Origin: CAZYBG01 sp964645155
GTDB lineage: Bacteria > Pseudomonadota > Alphaproteobacteria > Rhodobacterales > Rhodobacteraceae
Length of the DNA stretch: 6,305 bases
Assembly (NCBI GenBank): GCA_964645155.1
Contig: CAZYBG010000145.1
Span: forward strand, 1 to 6,305
Direction: 5' to 3'
The translations under genes and the position numbers were made by a program. The notes under the pieces were generated by a model. The model was not told the DNA's origin, ran no database searches, and saw nothing but the letters and a program-made list of their open reading frames with translations. Shown here piece after piece: positions 4,716 through 6,305 of this stretch; position 1 is the stretch's first letter, and the number at the start of each line of letters is the position of its first letter.

Positions 4716-6305
4716 GCCGCGTCCTCCTTGCGCTTGCGCGCCTGGTCCCAGATGCCGCAGAGGCGGGCGTAGCTGTCCGCCATCCGCGCGATGCAGGTCT
4801 CGTCGGCGATCCCGCCTGCCAGCCAGTCCCGCGCGGGTTCGCCGAAGATCGTCCGCCCGACGGCGAAGCCCTTGACCAGCGGGTGCCGCGCGGCTTCGGC
4901 GAAGCTCGCCGCCAGCTCGGCCTCGCCCGCGCCGAGGCCGAGGACGACGATCCCGCGGGTGTGGGGGTCGTGGCGTTCGATGGCGCGGCAGGCGGCCTCC
5001 CACGCCGCGCGCGAGCGCATCGGCTCGAGCTTCCACCAGTCGGGGTGGATGCCGAGCGCATAGAACCGCTCGATCACACCGGCCGTGGTGTCGTCGCCGA
5101 CCGGGCCGACCTTCGAGGGGATCACCTCCAGCAGGAATTCCAGCCGGTTGCGGCGGGCGGCATGGAACAGCCGCAGCACCGTCTCCTCCTGCCGCGCCCA
5201 CATCGCGGCATCGTCGTCGGGGTGGCAGTAGCAGAGCGCCTTCACCACATGGTCGGCCGGCCATTCGGCCAGCCCGCCGAAATCCGGCCCGATCTCGGGC
5301 TCCAGCGCCAGCGGGCGCGAGGCGGGCCACTCCACCGGCCGGCCGATCCAGAGCCCCTGCCCCGCCGCGCGATAAAGCGCCCGCCGCCCCAGCCGGCTGT
5401 CGCACAGCAGCCCGTGGCCGGGCCGCCCGTCCGCCACCCGAAGCGTGGCGTCGAGGCACAACTCCTTGAACCGTGCGATCCGCTCCGGCGTCGCGCCCGG
5501 CAGCTCCTCCAGCTGCGCGCGGTGGTCGAAGGCGAAGACCCTCAGCGTCGTCCAGTCGCCCTTGCGGTTGGTCGACCAGTGCACCTGTTCCAGCGCGGCA
5601 TCCTTGCGCAAGGCCGGCACCGTCACGCCCCGCTTCAGGAAGAAACGCAGCTCCTCCCATGACGGATAGGCGGGCGTGCAGCCGTGGCGGCTGACCGCGA
5701 AGGCGCCGCAGGCATTGGCATATTCCAGCGCCTTCGGCCAGGGCTCACCGTCGAGCCAGCCCTTCAGCAGGCCCGCAAAGAACCCGTCGCCGGCGCCGAG
5801 CACGTTGAAGACCTCGATCGGAAAGCCGGGGCCGGTCTCGCCATCGTCGAGGCTGGCAGGGATCGCGCCGGCGAAGGCGGCCGCACCCATCGGCCCGCGC
5901 TTGCAGACCAGCGTGGCCGGCGTCAGCGCCCGCACCGCCCGCAGCGCGGCCGTCGTGTCGGTGCTGCCGCCGGCGATGTGGAACTCCTCCTCGGTGCCGA
6001 CGATCAGGTCGAACAGCGGCAGGTGCGCCTGCAGCCGCCGCGTCACCTCGGCGCTCTCGATGAACCGCGCCTCGCCCGCGCCGTGCCCGGCCAGCCCCCA
6101 CAGGTTCGGCCGGTAGTCGATGTCGAGCGCCGTTTGCGCCCCCGCCCCGCGCGCCAGCCGCAGCGCCTTCAGCACCGCCGCCTCGGTGCGAGGGTGCGAC
6201 AGATGGGTGCCGGTCGCCACCACCGCCCGCGCCTCGGCGATGAAGGCGGGGTCGATGTCGTCCTCGCACAGCGCCATGTCGGCGCAGTTCTCGCGGTAGA
6301 AGATC
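4712..6305 (-). CDS. iolC: IolC: 5-dehydro-2-deoxygluconokinase fused to a DUF2090 aldolase-like domain (N-terminus outside window)
   Basis: The N-terminal part is a PfkB/ribokinase-type kinase that phosphorylates 2-deoxy-5-keto-D-gluconate (EC 2.7.1.92). The fused C-terminal DUF2090 domain is annotated in related bacteria as 5-dehydro-2-deoxyphosphogluconate aldolase (EC 4.1.2.29), which would give dihydroxyacetone phosphate and malonate semialdehyde. About 530 residues are visible; similar fusions are near 640, so roughly 110 are missing beyond the right edge. The kinase section shows IFYRENCADMALCEDDID (from residue 1), VATGTHLSHP, LDIDYRPNLWG (60-70), IVGTEEEFHIAGG and the catalytic NVLGAGDGFFAGLL (167-180, Asp in GAGD). 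The DUF2090 section begins near 255 with RVFAFDHRAQLEE and contains VVKALCYCHPDD, FLLEVIPSK, GIHPDWWKLEP, GIVVLGLGAGEAEL and KGFAVGRTIFGEP. The frame is open from the right edge; the ATG at 6277 is internal. It overlaps iolD by 4 bp and is the first visible gene of the operon. Confidence 0.95.
   Translation of the reverse strand, partial: IFYRENCADMALCEDDIDPAFIAEARAVVATGTHLSHPRTEAAVLKALRLARGAGAQTALDIDYRPNLWGLAGHGAGEARFIESAEVTRRLQAHLPLFDLIVGTEEEFHIAGGSTDTTAALRAVRALTPATLVCKRGPMGAAAFAGAIPASLDDGETGPGFPIEVFNVLGAGDGFFAGLLKGWLDGEPWPKALEYANACGAFAVSRHGCTPAYPSWEELRFFLKRGVTVPALRKDAALEQVHWSTNRKGDWTTLRVFAFDHRAQLEELPGATPERIARFKELCLDATLRVADGRPGHGLLCDSRLGRRALYRAAGQGLWIGRPVEWPASRPLALEPEIGPDFGGLAEWPADHVVKALCYCHPDDDAAMWARQEETVLRLFHAARRNRLEFLLEVIPSKVGPVGDDTTAGVIERFYALGIHPDWWKLEPMRSRAAWEAACRAIERHDPHTRGIVVLGLGAGEAELAASFAEAARHPLVKGFAVGRTIFGEPARDWLAGGIADETCIARMADSYARLCGIWDQARKRKEDAA
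4723..4729 (-). promoter_or_regulatory. Strong Shine-Dalgarno of iolD inside the end of iolC
   Basis: AAGGAGG on the minus strand lies 7 nt before the iolD ATG at 4715 and encodes part of the lysine-rich iolC C-terminus (RKRKEDAA). It fixes the iolD start and suggests iolD gets strong initiation of its own besides coupling to iolC. Confidence 0.75.

Noticed and set aside
2985..4772. A 595-codon open frame on the plus strand opposite iolD.
   Set aside because: It lies antisense to a clear full-length iolD, has arginine/alanine/histidine-rich composition, and matches no family. Long antisense frames are expected where GC-rich codons have few stops in the complement.

Overview
The window is high-GC DNA (by eye about 70% G+C) from what looks like an alphaproteobacterium, most likely of the Rhodobacterales. 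This rests on the Rhodobacter-like RimO sequence, the kinase-DUF2090 form of IolC, and a short membrane protein of a kind I associate with that order. The organism call is inference from sequence style; there is no rRNA gene here to settle it.

Layout: positions 1-616 (+) hold the C-terminal part of rimO, the ribosomal protein S12 methylthiotransferase, cut by the left edge. Everything from 624 to 6305 is on the minus strand. Read in transcription order (right to left) it is iolC (fused kinase-DUF2090, 5' end cut by the right edge), iolD, iolE, a 67-residue two-helix membrane protein, iolB, and a small predicted lipoprotein. The lipoprotein gene converges on rimO with 7 bp between the stop codons, and a perfect 8-bp GC hairpin spans that junction.

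The minus-strand genes form a tight operon. iolC/iolD and iolD/iolE overlap by 4 bp (ATGA), iolE and the membrane protein are 10 bp apart, the membrane protein and iolB 5 bp apart, and iolB and the lipoprotein 40 bp apart.

Together the iol genes cover the middle of myo-inositol catabolism. IolE dehydrates 2-keto-myo-inositol, IolD opens the ring of the resulting trione, IolB isomerises 5-deoxyglucuronate to 2-deoxy-5-keto-gluconate, and IolC phosphorylates it. The fused DUF2090 domain probably performs the following aldol cleavage to dihydroxyacetone phosphate and malonate semialdehyde. The first dehydrogenase (IolG), the malonate-semialdehyde dehydrogenase (IolA), the transporter and a regulator are not in the window and are presumably beyond the right edge or elsewhere.

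This is mainly a known pathway. The least explained parts are the membrane protein inserted between iolE and iolB, the lipoprotein at the operon's end, and the unusual first residues of the visible RimO. I found no rRNA, tRNA, CRISPR array, mobile element or long non-coding stretch; the longest gap between genes is 40 bp.
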